From contig NZ_CP109583.1 in the NCBI RefSeq assembly GCF_036250755.1, positions 310,001 through 374,000 of the forward strand: DNA of 64,000 bases. Direction: 5' to 3'. Positions 56,759 through 63,204 of the stretch are shown one piece after another. Source of the DNA: Streptomyces uncialis. Its GTDB lineage: Bacteria; Actinomycetota; Actinomycetes; Streptomycetales; Streptomycetaceae. Position numbers and translations under genes: made by a program. Within the stretch, counting starts at the first letter, position 1; each line of letters starts with the position of its first letter. The notes beneath the pieces are model-generated. The model ran no database searches and was not told the DNA's origin. It saw only the letters and a program-made list of their open reading frames with translations.

Positions 56759-56843
56759 GGAGGGAGGCCCCGGCAGGGGCGAGGGTTTGGCGACTACACG
56801 CCCTTGCCGGGGATCACTGCGAAGCAGGACCAGGAGGCGGCGG

Positions 56844-58175
56844 TCACGCGGCCTTGTTCAGGTCGATGTGGTCGGGCAGGTCGCGGACCTTGAGCCCTTC
56901 GGCGCACATGAGGTCGTTGATCTGCCAGCAGGCTTCGGTGGGCAGGTAGACCGAGCGCAGCCGGACGGGGGTTCGCATGTCGCCGACGGAGGCGATGGAG
57001 ACGCCCTGGGGCATGGTGCGGTCGGCGGCGGTGATGTCCAGTTCCCGGCCGTCGGGGAAGAGGTGCAGGGAGTCCTCGACGGTGTCGACGCGGTGGCAGA
57101 TCCGGGCGGACAGGTTGGTGCGCACGGCGGTGGTGAGCACGTCGGCGGAGGGCTTCTGGGTGAGGAGCCACAGCCGTATGCCGAACTTGGCGCCCTGGCT
57201 GGCGATGGCTAGCAGTTCGGCCTCGAAGCGTTCGCGGGCCTTGCGGTCCGGGTGGCGGGTGTAGTTCGCCACCTCGTCGATCACCACGAGCAGCAGCGGC
57301 AGTTCGGGGCTGAAGTCGGTGATGCGGTCGGTACGGCCGGACCAGAACAGCCGCTCGCGGCGCTGCATCTCCTCGCGCACCCAGCGCAGGATCTCGGTCG
57401 GCTCGTCGGGGTGGATGGCGTCGGAGACCTTGTAGGCGGTACGCCACCAGGGCGCGACCGCACCGAGGTTGGGGTCGATCACGATCAGCCGCACATCTCG
57501 CATGAGCGAGGCGTAGGCGAGGAGGGTGTTGACGGTGATCGATTTGCCGGAGCGGGTGAGGCCGACGACGAGGGCGTGGGCGGAGTAGGCGAGGTTGAGC
57601 ACGATGGGGGTGCCGTCCTCGTCCCAGCCGAGCAGCACGTCATCGGTGGAGACGAACTGACCCGGTCGGCAGACGGGGGAGCCGTCGGGGCCGAGGAGTG
57701 GTGAGCGGATCACCGTCTCCAGCGGCTCACGGCGAAAGCCGCGCGCGACGATCAATCCGGGCTTGGGCTGGCTGATCCGGATGCGGCGCATGCCCCAGGC
57801 GTCGCACAGGCCCTCGTTGGCGTCCTGCCAGGCGCTGAGCCCGACCTGTGGCAGGGCATCGGCGATGGCGGTGACGCCGAAGGCGTCGGCGCGGGTGCGC
57901 AGGTGCGGAACCAGCACACGCGGCTTGGTCGGTTGTTCCTGGGGGCCGTACTGCTGGAGCACGGTCGGGGTGGCGTCCTTGACTGCCAGGCCGAGCATCG
58001 GGGCGAGCCGCTTCCAGCCCCACCGCATCCGCCGCGCCTGCCTCAGACTGGCCCGGGTCTCGGCATCGGCCCGGTACCAACGGGCGAAGCAGTACCCGGC
58101 CCAGCCCAGCAGCCCAAGCGCGACCAGCACGGCGACGACGAGAAGCGCGAGCCCAAGGCGATTGCCGGTCGTCAT
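56844..58175 (-). CDS. tra: FtsK/SpoIIIE-type conjugative translocase (TraSA-like)
   Basis: A 443-residue DNA translocase for double-stranded intermycelial transfer of the AICE. An N-terminal transmembrane helix (LALLVVAVLVALGLLGWAG) anchors it. The FtsK ATPase domain has Walker A in VVGLTRSGKSITVNTLL, Walker B in LLLVVIDEVANYTRHPDRKA, and downstream IASQGAKFGIRLWLLTQKPS and TNLSARICHRV. Length and motif order match TraSA of pSAM2, whose hexamers move DNA bearing 8-bp clt repeats across the septum. The frame is intact, unlike int and repSA. Its start overlaps the stop of the SCO3933-like gene (ATGA). Confidence 0.93.
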   Translation of the reverse strand: MTTGNRLGLALLVVAVLVALGLLGWAGYCFARWYRADAETRASLRQARRMRWGWKRLAPMLGLAVKDATPTVLQQYGPQEQPTKPRVLVPHLRTRADAFGVTAIADALPQVGLSAWQDANEGLCDAWGMRRIRISQPKPGLIVARGFRREPLETVIRSPLLGPDGSPVCRPGQFVSTDDVLLGWDEDGTPIVLNLAYSAHALVVGLTRSGKSITVNTLLAYASLMRDVRLIVIDPNLGAVAPWWRTAYKVSDAIHPDEPTEILRWVREEMQRRERLFWSGRTDRITDFSPELPLLLVVIDEVANYTRHPDRKARERFEAELLAIASQGAKFGIRLWLLTQKPSADVLTTAVRTNLSARICHRVDTVEDSLHLFPDGRELDITAADRTMPQGVSIASVGDMRTPVRLRSVYLPTEACWQINDLMCAEGLKVRDLPDHIDLNKAA

Positions 58176-58498
58176 GCGCCCGCCTTGGCGGTGACGGCGT
58201 CGGCGCGCAGGGAGATGCCGTGCCGGTCCTTGCCGTTGATCTCGTTCTCCCAGGCCGACGCGACAAGTCCGGTGAAGACGACCGGCATGCCGACCTTCAG
58301 GCCCTTGCCGAGACCCGGCTCGGGGACTTTCACGGTGATCACTTCGGCGCGGCTGTTGAAGGCGAACATCACGTCCACCAGGTGCAGGTGGGCGCCGGTG
58401 GCCCGGTCGATCGCGGGCTGCTGGCCTTCGCGGTCCTTGAAGTGCGGCCGGGACTCGGAGGCCAGGATTATCAGGGCCTGTGACTGGTCGATGGGCAT
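58172..58498 (-). CDS. SCO3933-family AICE regulatory protein
   Basis: A 108-residue protein starting MPIDQSQALIILASESRPHF. It resembles, from memory, the SCO3933 family found directly upstream of tra in Streptomyces AICEs. It is beta-rich, with VKVPEPGLGKGLKVGMPVVF and SAWENEINGKDRHGISLRA as conserved parts. A role in transfer or its regulation is assumed from constant linkage to tra; no biochemical activity is established. It shares an ATGA overlap with tra, and the iteron array lies just upstream, so it is probably the first gene of a tra operon controlled from there. Confidence 0.75.
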   Translation of the reverse strand: MPIDQSQALIILASESRPHFKDREGQQPAIDRATGAHLHLVDVMFAFNSRAEVITVKVPEPGLGKGLKVGMPVVFTGLVASAWENEINGKDRHGISLRADAVTAKAGA

Positions 58499-58576
58499 GG
58501 TCTTCACGGCAAACCTCCAGGTAGAGGGGTGCGAGTCACCCGTGTGGGTGATCGCGTGCCGCAACCATACATTCAT

Positions 58577-58634
58577 TCCATCCGAAGTCCATCCCTATTG
58601 AGTTCCATCCGTTCTTGCCATGGTCCATCCATCC
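58577..58634. promoter_or_regulatory. Four-copy TCCATCC iteron array
   Basis: TCCATCC at 58577, 58588, 58604 and 58624, the last extended by ATCC; a fifth copy in opposite orientation (GGATGGA) overlaps the start codon at 58726-58732. The array lies between the divergent tra-operon and the triple winged-helix regulator gene. Confidence 0.65.
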
Positions 58635-58727
58635 GGCGGCTACCCTGGCCCCGTGAGGCCGCTGAGCTGGTGAAACACGACAGGCAGCGGGCGGCCCGCG
58701 GCGGATGAAATCGGAATCGGACCAGGG

Positions 58728-59615
58728 ATGGACATGGCTGCTGCTGACGAAGCGCGCTTGACGTTCGAGCGCATCGCGGACGACCTGCGGCAGCAGATCC
58801 GGGACGGCGAACTACGTCCAGGCCAGCTCCTGCCGACGCAGAGCCAGCTCATGCAGACCTACAAGGCATCCAGCCTGACCGTGCAGAAGGCGATCCGGCT
58901 CCTCAGGAACGAGGGCTGGGTCATCGCCCGCCAGGGGCGCGGCACTTTCGTCACGCGCTCAGCCGACTTCGAGGACGCCTTCGAAAAGGTCGCCGGCGAC
59001 CTCCAGCAGCAGATCTACACCGGCACCCTGGCGCCCGGGGCCAGGCTGCCCGCCCGCGAGGTCCTGGCGGAGCACTACGCGGTGCCGCTCAACGTCGTCA
59101 CCAACGCCATCTCTCTGCTGGCGGGCAACTCCCTCCTGCGCTACCCCGGCGAGTTGCCCGGCGACGAGGTCTACGTACGCGACTGGGATGACCACGGCTT
59201 CGCCACCCAGCTCATCCACGGCCGCCTGGTACGCAAGATCCGGGACGGATCACTGGCCAGGGGAGCCAGGGTCACCGTGGACGACGTGGTCGACACGATC
59301 GGCGGCGACCCGGAATCCGCAGACCAGGCCCTGACCTTCCTCACCCTGGAGGGCAGGATGAAGAAGGCCCACCAGCGGAACGGGTCGATGGCGTATGTCG
59401 TCGTGGGAGGCGAGTTCGGCACGGAGGTACCGGTAGCGGTGCAGCCGGTAGCCGAGTCGGACGAAGCGTCGGCTGCTCCGCAGAAGGAGTTCCCGGCGGC
59501 GGCCGGAGTAGCGGATCTGGCCTACAAGCTGGAACGGGCCCTGGAGCGGATCGAGGAGCTGGAGGAGCGCGTCGAACGCCTCGAAGGCCGCCACGCCACT
59601 GAGACGGGCGCGTGA
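58728..59615 (+). CDS. Triple winged-helix GntR-type regulator with coiled coil
   Basis: A 295-residue protein made of three consecutive GntR-like winged helices and no effector domain. First unit, about residues 8-75: FERIADDLRQQIRDGELRPG, SLTVQKAIRLLRNEGWV, GRGTFVTRS. Second, about 83-150: FEKVAGDLQQQIYTGTLAPG, PLNVVTNAISLLAGNSLL. Third, about 160-230: IHGRLVRKIRDGSLARGARV, SADQALTFLTLEGRMKKAHQ. After a proline/alanine linker a heptad-repeat coiled coil (LERALERIEELEERVERLEG) ends the protein. The second and third units are diverged copies. It should multimerise and read repeated sites; the TCCATCC array upstream is the obvious target (inference). ATG 58728 or 58734 may start it. Confidence 0.82.
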   Translation: MDMAAADEARLTFERIADDLRQQIRDGELRPGQLLPTQSQLMQTYKASSLTVQKAIRLLRNEGWVIARQGRGTFVTRSADFEDAFEKVAGDLQQQIYTGTLAPGARLPAREVLAEHYAVPLNVVTNAISLLAGNSLLRYPGELPGDEVYVRDWDDHGFATQLIHGRLVRKIRDGSLARGARVTVDDVVDTIGGDPESADQALTFLTLEGRMKKAHQRNGSMAYVVVGGEFGTEVPVAVQPVAESDEASAAPQKEFPAAAGVADLAYKLERALERIEELEERVERLEGRHATETGA

Positions 59616-59672
59616 ACGACGGCGTCCCCGAAGGCCGCAGGTAGGCTTTCGGGGACGCTTCGCGTGGATCGG

Positions 59673-60395
59673 TCAGGGCTGGTACTCGTAGCCGATGGTG
59701 AACCGGGGAGGCAGGCACCACTCCCCGTACTCGATGATCCCTTCCGCGTCCGACCATCGGTGGGCGCCGGCCAGGATCGGGGAGCCGACCGGCAAGCCGA
59801 GCGCGCTGGCCTCTCGGGCGTCGGCGGGGCGGGCGTGCATGTCGTCGCGGGCGTGGGTGATCGTGCGCCCGGTGGCTTCCAGTACCCGGGCGGACAGTCC
59901 GTGGTTGCGGCCGGGGGCGGTGTTCAGCAGGTCCGGTACGAGGGCGGCGAACGGGGCCGGGTACCAGGTCACCGCGAACACGGTCCGGGTCTTGCCCCGT
60001 CCGGCCAACCACTCGCGCCGCACCACCTGGTCCCCGGCCTCCAGGTCGAAGATCTCCGCCACATACAGCGGCGGGGTGATCAGCTCGGCAGCCGTCACCC
60101 GACTCGTCTCACCCTCGGCCAGGAACGATTTCACCCGCTGGACCCTGGCCAGCCGGTCACGTGCCGACAGCGTCCAGCGCGGGTCGTCGGCGACGTAGGT
60201 GCCGCGCGGGGTGGTGCGGATGAAGTTCTCCACCTGGAGAGCCTGCAAGGCGCGGGAGACGGTGGCGGCCGCGGCCTGCCACTGCCCGGCGATCTCCCGG
60301 TTCGTCGGCAGCTTGGCGCCCGGCTCAAGCTCTCCCGACAGGATGCGCTCCCGGAAGTGATCCGCGATCTTCGTGAACGTCTTGGGACTGGGCAT
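59673..60395 (-). CDS. GntR/HutC-family regulator with UTRA domain (KorSA-like)
   Basis: A 240-residue repressor. N-terminal winged helix: TFTKIADHFRERILSGELEP, LPTNREIAGQWQAAAATVSR, ALQVENFIRTTPRGTYV. The C-terminal UTRA ligand domain includes RREWLAGRGKTRTVFAVTWY, and ends WCLPPRFTIGYEY. In pSAM2, KorSA of this type represses the pra activator and hence transfer and replication. No pra homologue is recognised here, so targets are uncertain. Divergent from the small accessory genes. Near-repeats ACTAGTGCAC and ACTAGAGCAC lie 45-100 bases upstream and are candidate operators. Confidence 0.88.
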   Translation of the reverse strand: MPSPKTFTKIADHFRERILSGELEPGAKLPTNREIAGQWQAAAATVSRALQALQVENFIRTTPRGTYVADDPRWTLSARDRLARVQRVKSFLAEGETSRVTAAELITPPLYVAEIFDLEAGDQVVRREWLAGRGKTRTVFAVTWYPAPFAALVPDLLNTAPGRNHGLSARVLEATGRTITHARDDMHARPADAREASALGLPVGSPILAGAHRWSDAEGIIEYGEWCLPPRFTIGYEYQP

Positions 60396-60439
60396 AAGGC
60401 TTGCCCCTCCGTTGAGTTGACGTGATGTCAGTGAAAGCA

Positions 60440-60505
60440 CACTAGTGCACTGCGAACCGTAGCGGGAGTGCTTCGGCCACTCGAATACTGAACTAGAGCA
60501 CCGAC
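60440..60505. promoter_or_regulatory. Candidate KorSA-like operators
   Basis: A palindromic CACTAGTG at 60440-60447, extended as ACTAGTGCAC, and a second ACTAGAGCAC about 50 bases later (9 of 10 identical), between the UTRA regulator and the plus-strand small genes. Confidence 0.45.
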
Positions 60506-60551
60506 CTGTCAAGAGGTCGGCCATGTGACGTTCGAGAGGTGGCGATGTGCA

Positions 60552-60749
60552 GTGACGGAGCCGACCAGGTACTCGACCCCGCCAGTTGAACTCCCCTTGC
60601 GCCTGGAGCTGGAGCCGGTACCCGTTGAGGGCTGTGCGGGGTGCGCGGAGCTGGCCAACGTACGTGACCGGGCCCGCACGGTCGGCGACATGACCACCGT
60701 CGGCGACTGCAACGTCTACATGCGACGCCACCCGGAGGGCCACCAGTGA
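60552..60749 (+). CDS. Small AICE accessory protein
   Basis: A 65-residue protein from GTG 60552 (MTEPTRYSTPPVELPLRLEL) with two cysteine groups, GCAGCAEL near the middle and GDCNVYMRRH near the end, that could bind a metal. Proteins of this size and cysteine pattern recur at this place in AICEs, with no known role. Its stop overlaps the next start (ATGAGC-type overlap), so the two small genes are co-translated. Confidence 0.6.
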   Translation: MTEPTRYSTPPVELPLRLELEPVPVEGCAGCAELANVRDRARTVGDMTTVGDCNVYMRRHPEGHQ

Positions 60750-60976
60750 GCCCCCGCACCGTCTACCGGCACGTCACCCACACCATCCGCCACGCACCCG
60801 AAGGCGGCATCACCTACGAGGCGTTCTGCACCGCTGCCAACTGCGAAGCCGAATCCGGACCCCACGCCGAGCAGGAAGCCGCACAGGACTGGGCACTCCG
60901 CCACACCGGACGCACCGGTCACGACCTCTTCAGACGCGTCGTCACCGACCACGCCAAGGTCACCCGAGCCGAGTAG
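60746..60976 (+). CDS. DUF7848-like small AICE protein
   Basis: A 76-residue protein (MSPRTVYRHVTHTIRHAPEG) with a ITYEAFCTAANCEAESGPHA centre and WALRHTGRTGHDLFRRVVTD, the pattern I associate with DUF7848, common in Streptomyces integrative elements. Cysteines in CTAANC may form a zinc knuckle. It overlaps the previous gene by 4 bases. No function known. Confidence 0.6.
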   Translation: MSPRTVYRHVTHTIRHAPEGGITYEAFCTAANCEAESGPHAEQEAAQDWALRHTGRTGHDLFRRVVTDHAKVTRAE

Positions 60977-61375
60977 AACCACCACCGTCATCCGGAACAG
61001 GACCCACAACTCGCAGACCAACGCACCAGGCCAGTAGCCCAGCCGGACGCCCGGCCACCGACCACGGCGTACCGCCGAAGCAGGATGCGTCCAAACTTTC
61101 TCTACGTCTTCAAGGCGACCCGCTGACGCTGGTCGCGCGCGGCACGGCCGCCCACCCGGCCCGCTCTCGGCTCCGCCACCGCGGGCCGGCCAGCGACCAG
61201 GCCGCGCAAAGACAGCACAGCGGACGAACGGAAGCGCGGAGAAAGCCGGACGCGCCAGCACGGCGAGCGCCAGGCCGACGGTGAAGCGACGGCGGGGAGT
61301 TGGCCGGGGCGTAGGCCCGGGGGTGGGGCCGGTCGGCTCCGTGGGCTTTACCCACCTCCCCGGGCCGGGGCCCGC
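60977..61375. other. Non-coding right part of the AICE
   Basis: No gene recognised in 400 GC-rich bases. An FtsK-translocase clt locus of short direct repeats would be expected near here, but none was identified by eye. Confidence 0.4.
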
Positions 61376-61473
61376 GTCGGGCATGGCCAGGGGGCCACTC
61401 GTTCAAATTCCGGGCAGGTCCAAAGCCTGCCCGAGTTGCCGGGCCAGCGTACGGCCCCCTGACCATGCCCGAC
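61376..61473. other. Origin-like nested inverted repeat
   Basis: Outer arms of 21 bp (61376-61396 and 61453-61473) pair with one mismatch; core GTCGGGCATGG and CCATGCCCGAC. Inside is a perfect 8-bp hairpin (CGGGCAGG/CCTGCCCG, 61411-61433, 7-base loop). A third CGGGCAGG copy follows near 61481. Size, nesting and position between the last gene and the att-like end suit a rolling-circle replication origin recognised by RepSA (inference). Confidence 0.5.
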
Positions 61474-61533
61474 CCCAACCCGGGCAGGACACCGGCCAAA
61501 GCCCACTCCACCGCCCTCACGTGCGTAGCCGTC

Positions 61534-61555
61534 TGACGGCAACGCCGACGGCAAC
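61534..61555. other. attR-like direct repeat
   Basis: TGACGGCAACGCCGACGGCA plus AC, identical at 21 of 22 bases to 53894-53915 and in the same orientation. It marks the right end of the AICE; 92 bases later the orphan toxin cassette homology begins. Confidence 0.7.
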
Positions 61556-61646
61556 AGAGGCGCACAGCACGGCACTTCCATGCACGCCCACGGACAGGCC
61601 AGAATTCGCTGACCAGCGAAAATGCAGGTGACGCCCGCCCGGCGAG

Positions 61647-61669
61647 CACACGTACTATGTGCTGGCGGG
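61647..61669 (+). repeat. HINT-end junction repeat, orphan copy
   Basis: 23 bp identical to 52973-52995. Identity stops on both sides, so this is the full extent of exact shared DNA; amino-acid similarity continues through TPVLVHNS. Confidence 0.9.
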
Positions 61670-62027
61670 CACGACGCCGGTACTCGTTCACAACAGCAAC
61701 TGCGATCTTCCAGAGGGATACACCTCTTCCCCTGCGCTCAAGGGTGATCCGTACCATCCGGACTCGGTGGCTGCACGGAGTAAGCAGAACCGAGAGCTGT
61801 ACGCGGGAACCGTAGGGGATCGGGCCGGGGCTCTGGGATACAGAACGAGAATTCCCGCGCAAAAGGCCCCGTTCAATTCACACGGCCAGGTGGTCTTCTC
61901 CAATGGGAAGAACTACATCACGCCTGATGTTGACGGGCATAACGTGTCGGATGGCTGGAAGATGTTCAATCGCAAGGGACAACGGATCGGAACCTATGAC
62001 CCAGATCTCAACTACCTCAAGGAATGA
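61647..62027 (+). CDS. Orphan toxin cassette: HINT C-terminus fused to a toxin tip
   Basis: The frame begins inside a HINT domain (HTYYVLAGTTPVLVHNS) with no start codon or RHS body upstream; GTG 61659 is the first possible start. After the His-Asn-Ser junction comes a 108-residue tip: NCDLPEGYTSSPALKGDPYH, SKQNRELYAGTVGDRAGALG, NSHGQVVFSNGKNYITPDVD, GHNVSDGWKMFNRKGQRIGT and YDPDLNYLKE. This ending resembles, from memory, the Ntox21-like toxin C-terminal family found on CdiA, RHS and YD proteins. It differs completely from the tip on the intact RHS protein, but shares with it an exact 23-bp junction. It is probably silent unless recombined onto the RHS gene. Confidence 0.85.
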   Translation, partial: HTYYVLAGTTPVLVHNSNCDLPEGYTSSPALKGDPYHPDSVAARSKQNRELYAGTVGDRAGALGYRTRIPAQKAPFNSHGQVVFSNGKNYITPDVDGHNVSDGWKMFNRKGQRIGTYDPDLNYLKE

Positions 62028-62034
62028 AGACTTC

Positions 62035-62484
62035 GTGATCGAGGTGATCGATTACCCGACCTCAGAGGGTACGAGTTCGCTGCCCTCCAAGGCAGTCGGC
62101 AGGATCAGGATCGGCGAGTTCACGGAGACGTTTCTGATGGACCTGAGTTTCTGGACGGTGGATGACTACCGCCGAAGCTGGGATGGTGCGCTGAGGAAGC
62201 TAGAAGAGGCCGAGAATTCGACCTCCTGCCTCATCGCCTCAATTACCGATCCGGCGGCCAGTAATTTCATCTCCTGTTGGCCGATGTATCGAGACGGGGA
62301 AGAGGTCTACGTGCAGAACTCGATCATCTTCCTGGACGAACTCCACGAACGGTTCAACCCGCAGGAGCCGGGGCGGTACGTAGAGGCTCGATCGTCGGTC
62401 GACGAGGATGGAAACCGCATCTCTGAGTGGTCGACGAGCACCTCTCAGGTGCGGCGGTTCCGTGCGTCCGCCTGGGGGCGATAG
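62035..62484 (+). CDS. Orphan immunity protein (CdiI-like)
   Basis: A 149-residue cytosolic protein following the orphan toxin tip by 7 bases. GTG 62035 (MIEVIDYPTSEGTSS) is chosen, with AAGGA 12 bases and GAAGA 5 bases upstream; ATG 61996, inside the toxin frame, is an alternative. FLMDLSFWTVDDYRRSWDGA, CLIASITDPAASNFISCWPM and YRDGEEVYVQNSIIFLDELH form a pattern I associate with CdiI-type immunity proteins paired with Ntox21-like toxins. It can protect the cell even if its toxin is silent. Lower GC than the chromosome, like the first cassette. Confidence 0.75.
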   Translation: MIEVIDYPTSEGTSSLPSKAVGRIRIGEFTETFLMDLSFWTVDDYRRSWDGALRKLEEAENSTSCLIASITDPAASNFISCWPMYRDGEEVYVQNSIIFLDELHERFNPQEPGRYVEARSSVDEDGNRISEWSTSTSQVRRFRASAWGR

Positions 62485-62507
62485 ATCCCTCGCGCAGGTG
62501 CGAATTT

Positions 62508-62540
62508 GAAACCCCGTCAGGTATGTCCTGGCGGGGCTTC
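62508..62540. terminator. Hairpin terminator after the orphan immunity gene
   Basis: A 14-bp stem (GAAACCCCGTCAGG against CCTGGCGGGGCTTC) with one mismatch and one G-U pair, 5-base loop. The right arm shares GGGGCTTCAG with the hairpin at 53849-53886, which occupies the same position after the first immunity gene. Confidence 0.75.
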
Positions 62541-62549
62541 AGCGCGGTC

Positions 62550-62620
62550 TGACGGCAGTAGTTGACGGCAACGTCAGCGGACGGGGGCTGCGCAGAGCGG
62601 TGGGTCGTCACCGTCGTCAG
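62550..62620 (-). pseudogene. 3' remnant of a second AICE integrase with its att-like repeat
   Basis: On the minus strand the last codons read DGDDPPLCAAPVR and stop at 62574, against DDPNDPPAAALVR and stop for the integrase at 53917. Beyond the stop lies GACGGCAGTAGTTGACGGCA, a diverged copy of the att-like repeat. Only about 45 coding bases remain. A second, related element must have occupied this site. Confidence 0.7.
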
Positions 62621-62888
62621 GCTGGCCTGCGCTCTCGACGGGCCCCGAGAGCGTCAGGCGCCGAGCAGGAGCTACTCATGGCCCATGTCCTGACCGACCG
62701 CGAGCCCTGGAGCGGGCCGGTACCCGACCCGTGTCGGTAGAGGCGCTCCAGGAGGCAGGCGTGGTCGCCAGCGGCGAGAGTCACGAACCGCTCGTGCACA
62801 GAGTCCAGATCACCGTCGCGCACCCTGACGTCAGCAACCTCCCCGTCCAAGACCGGACCAGCGACCAGCCTGCCAATCCTCAAGGCAA
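62621..62888. other. Region without a recognisable gene
   Basis: A minus-strand frame (62617-62892) is open but resembles nothing known and overlaps the integrase remnant. No supported gene. Confidence 0.45.
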
Positions 62889-63188
62889 TCACCGTTGCAG
62901 TAGGCGTGGCGCGGCACGGGGCGCCGTCCCGTCGGACGTCGAAAGGCGGTCCGGGGCACCTGTCCTGCCACGGACGAAGGCGAGGACACCCGCGGCAGTA
63001 CGGAAGTTCCCGACATCGAGGTCCTCGGCCTCGACGGTCAGCTGGAAGCGGTGTTCGACGAAGATGACGAGTTCGAACGCGAAGAACGAGTTGGCGCGGC
63101 CGTCGGCGAAGTAGTCGTCGTCGAGCCCGACCGGACTGCCCGACGCATCGGTGAAGAAGCCCAGGACGTCCTCGGTCGCTGTTGCCAT
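62889..63188 (-). CDS. Acyl carrier protein
   Basis: A 99-residue ACP-like protein. After an N-terminal helix (VLGFFTDASGSPVGLDDDYF) the phosphopantetheine region reads ADGRANSFFAFELVIFVE, where Ser 34 takes the place of the DSL serine; HRFQLTVEAEDLDVGNFRTA completes helices III and IV. The DSL motif is replaced by NSF, as in some dedicated ACPs of secondary metabolism. The C-terminal 25 residues are an Arg/Pro-rich extension. GGGAG stands 6 bases before ATG 63188. It lies immediately downstream of the KAS III-like gene, so the acyl chain it carries is probably made or moved by that enzyme. Confidence 0.85.
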   Translation of the reverse strand: MATATEDVLGFFTDASGSPVGLDDDYFADGRANSFFAFELVIFVEHRFQLTVEAEDLDVGNFRTAAGVLAFVRGRTGAPDRLSTSDGTAPRAAPRLLQR

Positions 63189-63204
63189 GAAGGTCTCCCG
63201 GAAT

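Larger units (their letters stand above)
53894..61555. mobile_element. pSAM2/SLP1-type AICE (7.66 kb)
   Basis: An element with the canonical AICE gene order: integrase, excisionase, RepSA replication initiator, FtsK-like Tra and SCO3933-like protein on the minus strand; two GntR-type regulators; small accessory genes; an origin-like inverted repeat; and flanking att-like repeats (53894-53915 and 61534-61555, 21 of 22 bases identical, directly oriented). It is inserted between two toxin/immunity cassettes rather than at a tRNA gene. Integrase and RepSA both contain frameshifts, so it is probably immobile by itself. Confidence 0.85.

Noticed and set aside
61399..61420. GTTCAAATTC resembling a tRNA T-loop
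   Set aside because: The flanking bases do not form a T-stem and no acceptor or anticodon arm can be drawn; it lies inside the inverted repeat instead.
62617..62892. 91-codon minus-strand frame
   Set aside because: No family resemblance and no ribosome binding site; it overlaps the integrase remnant.
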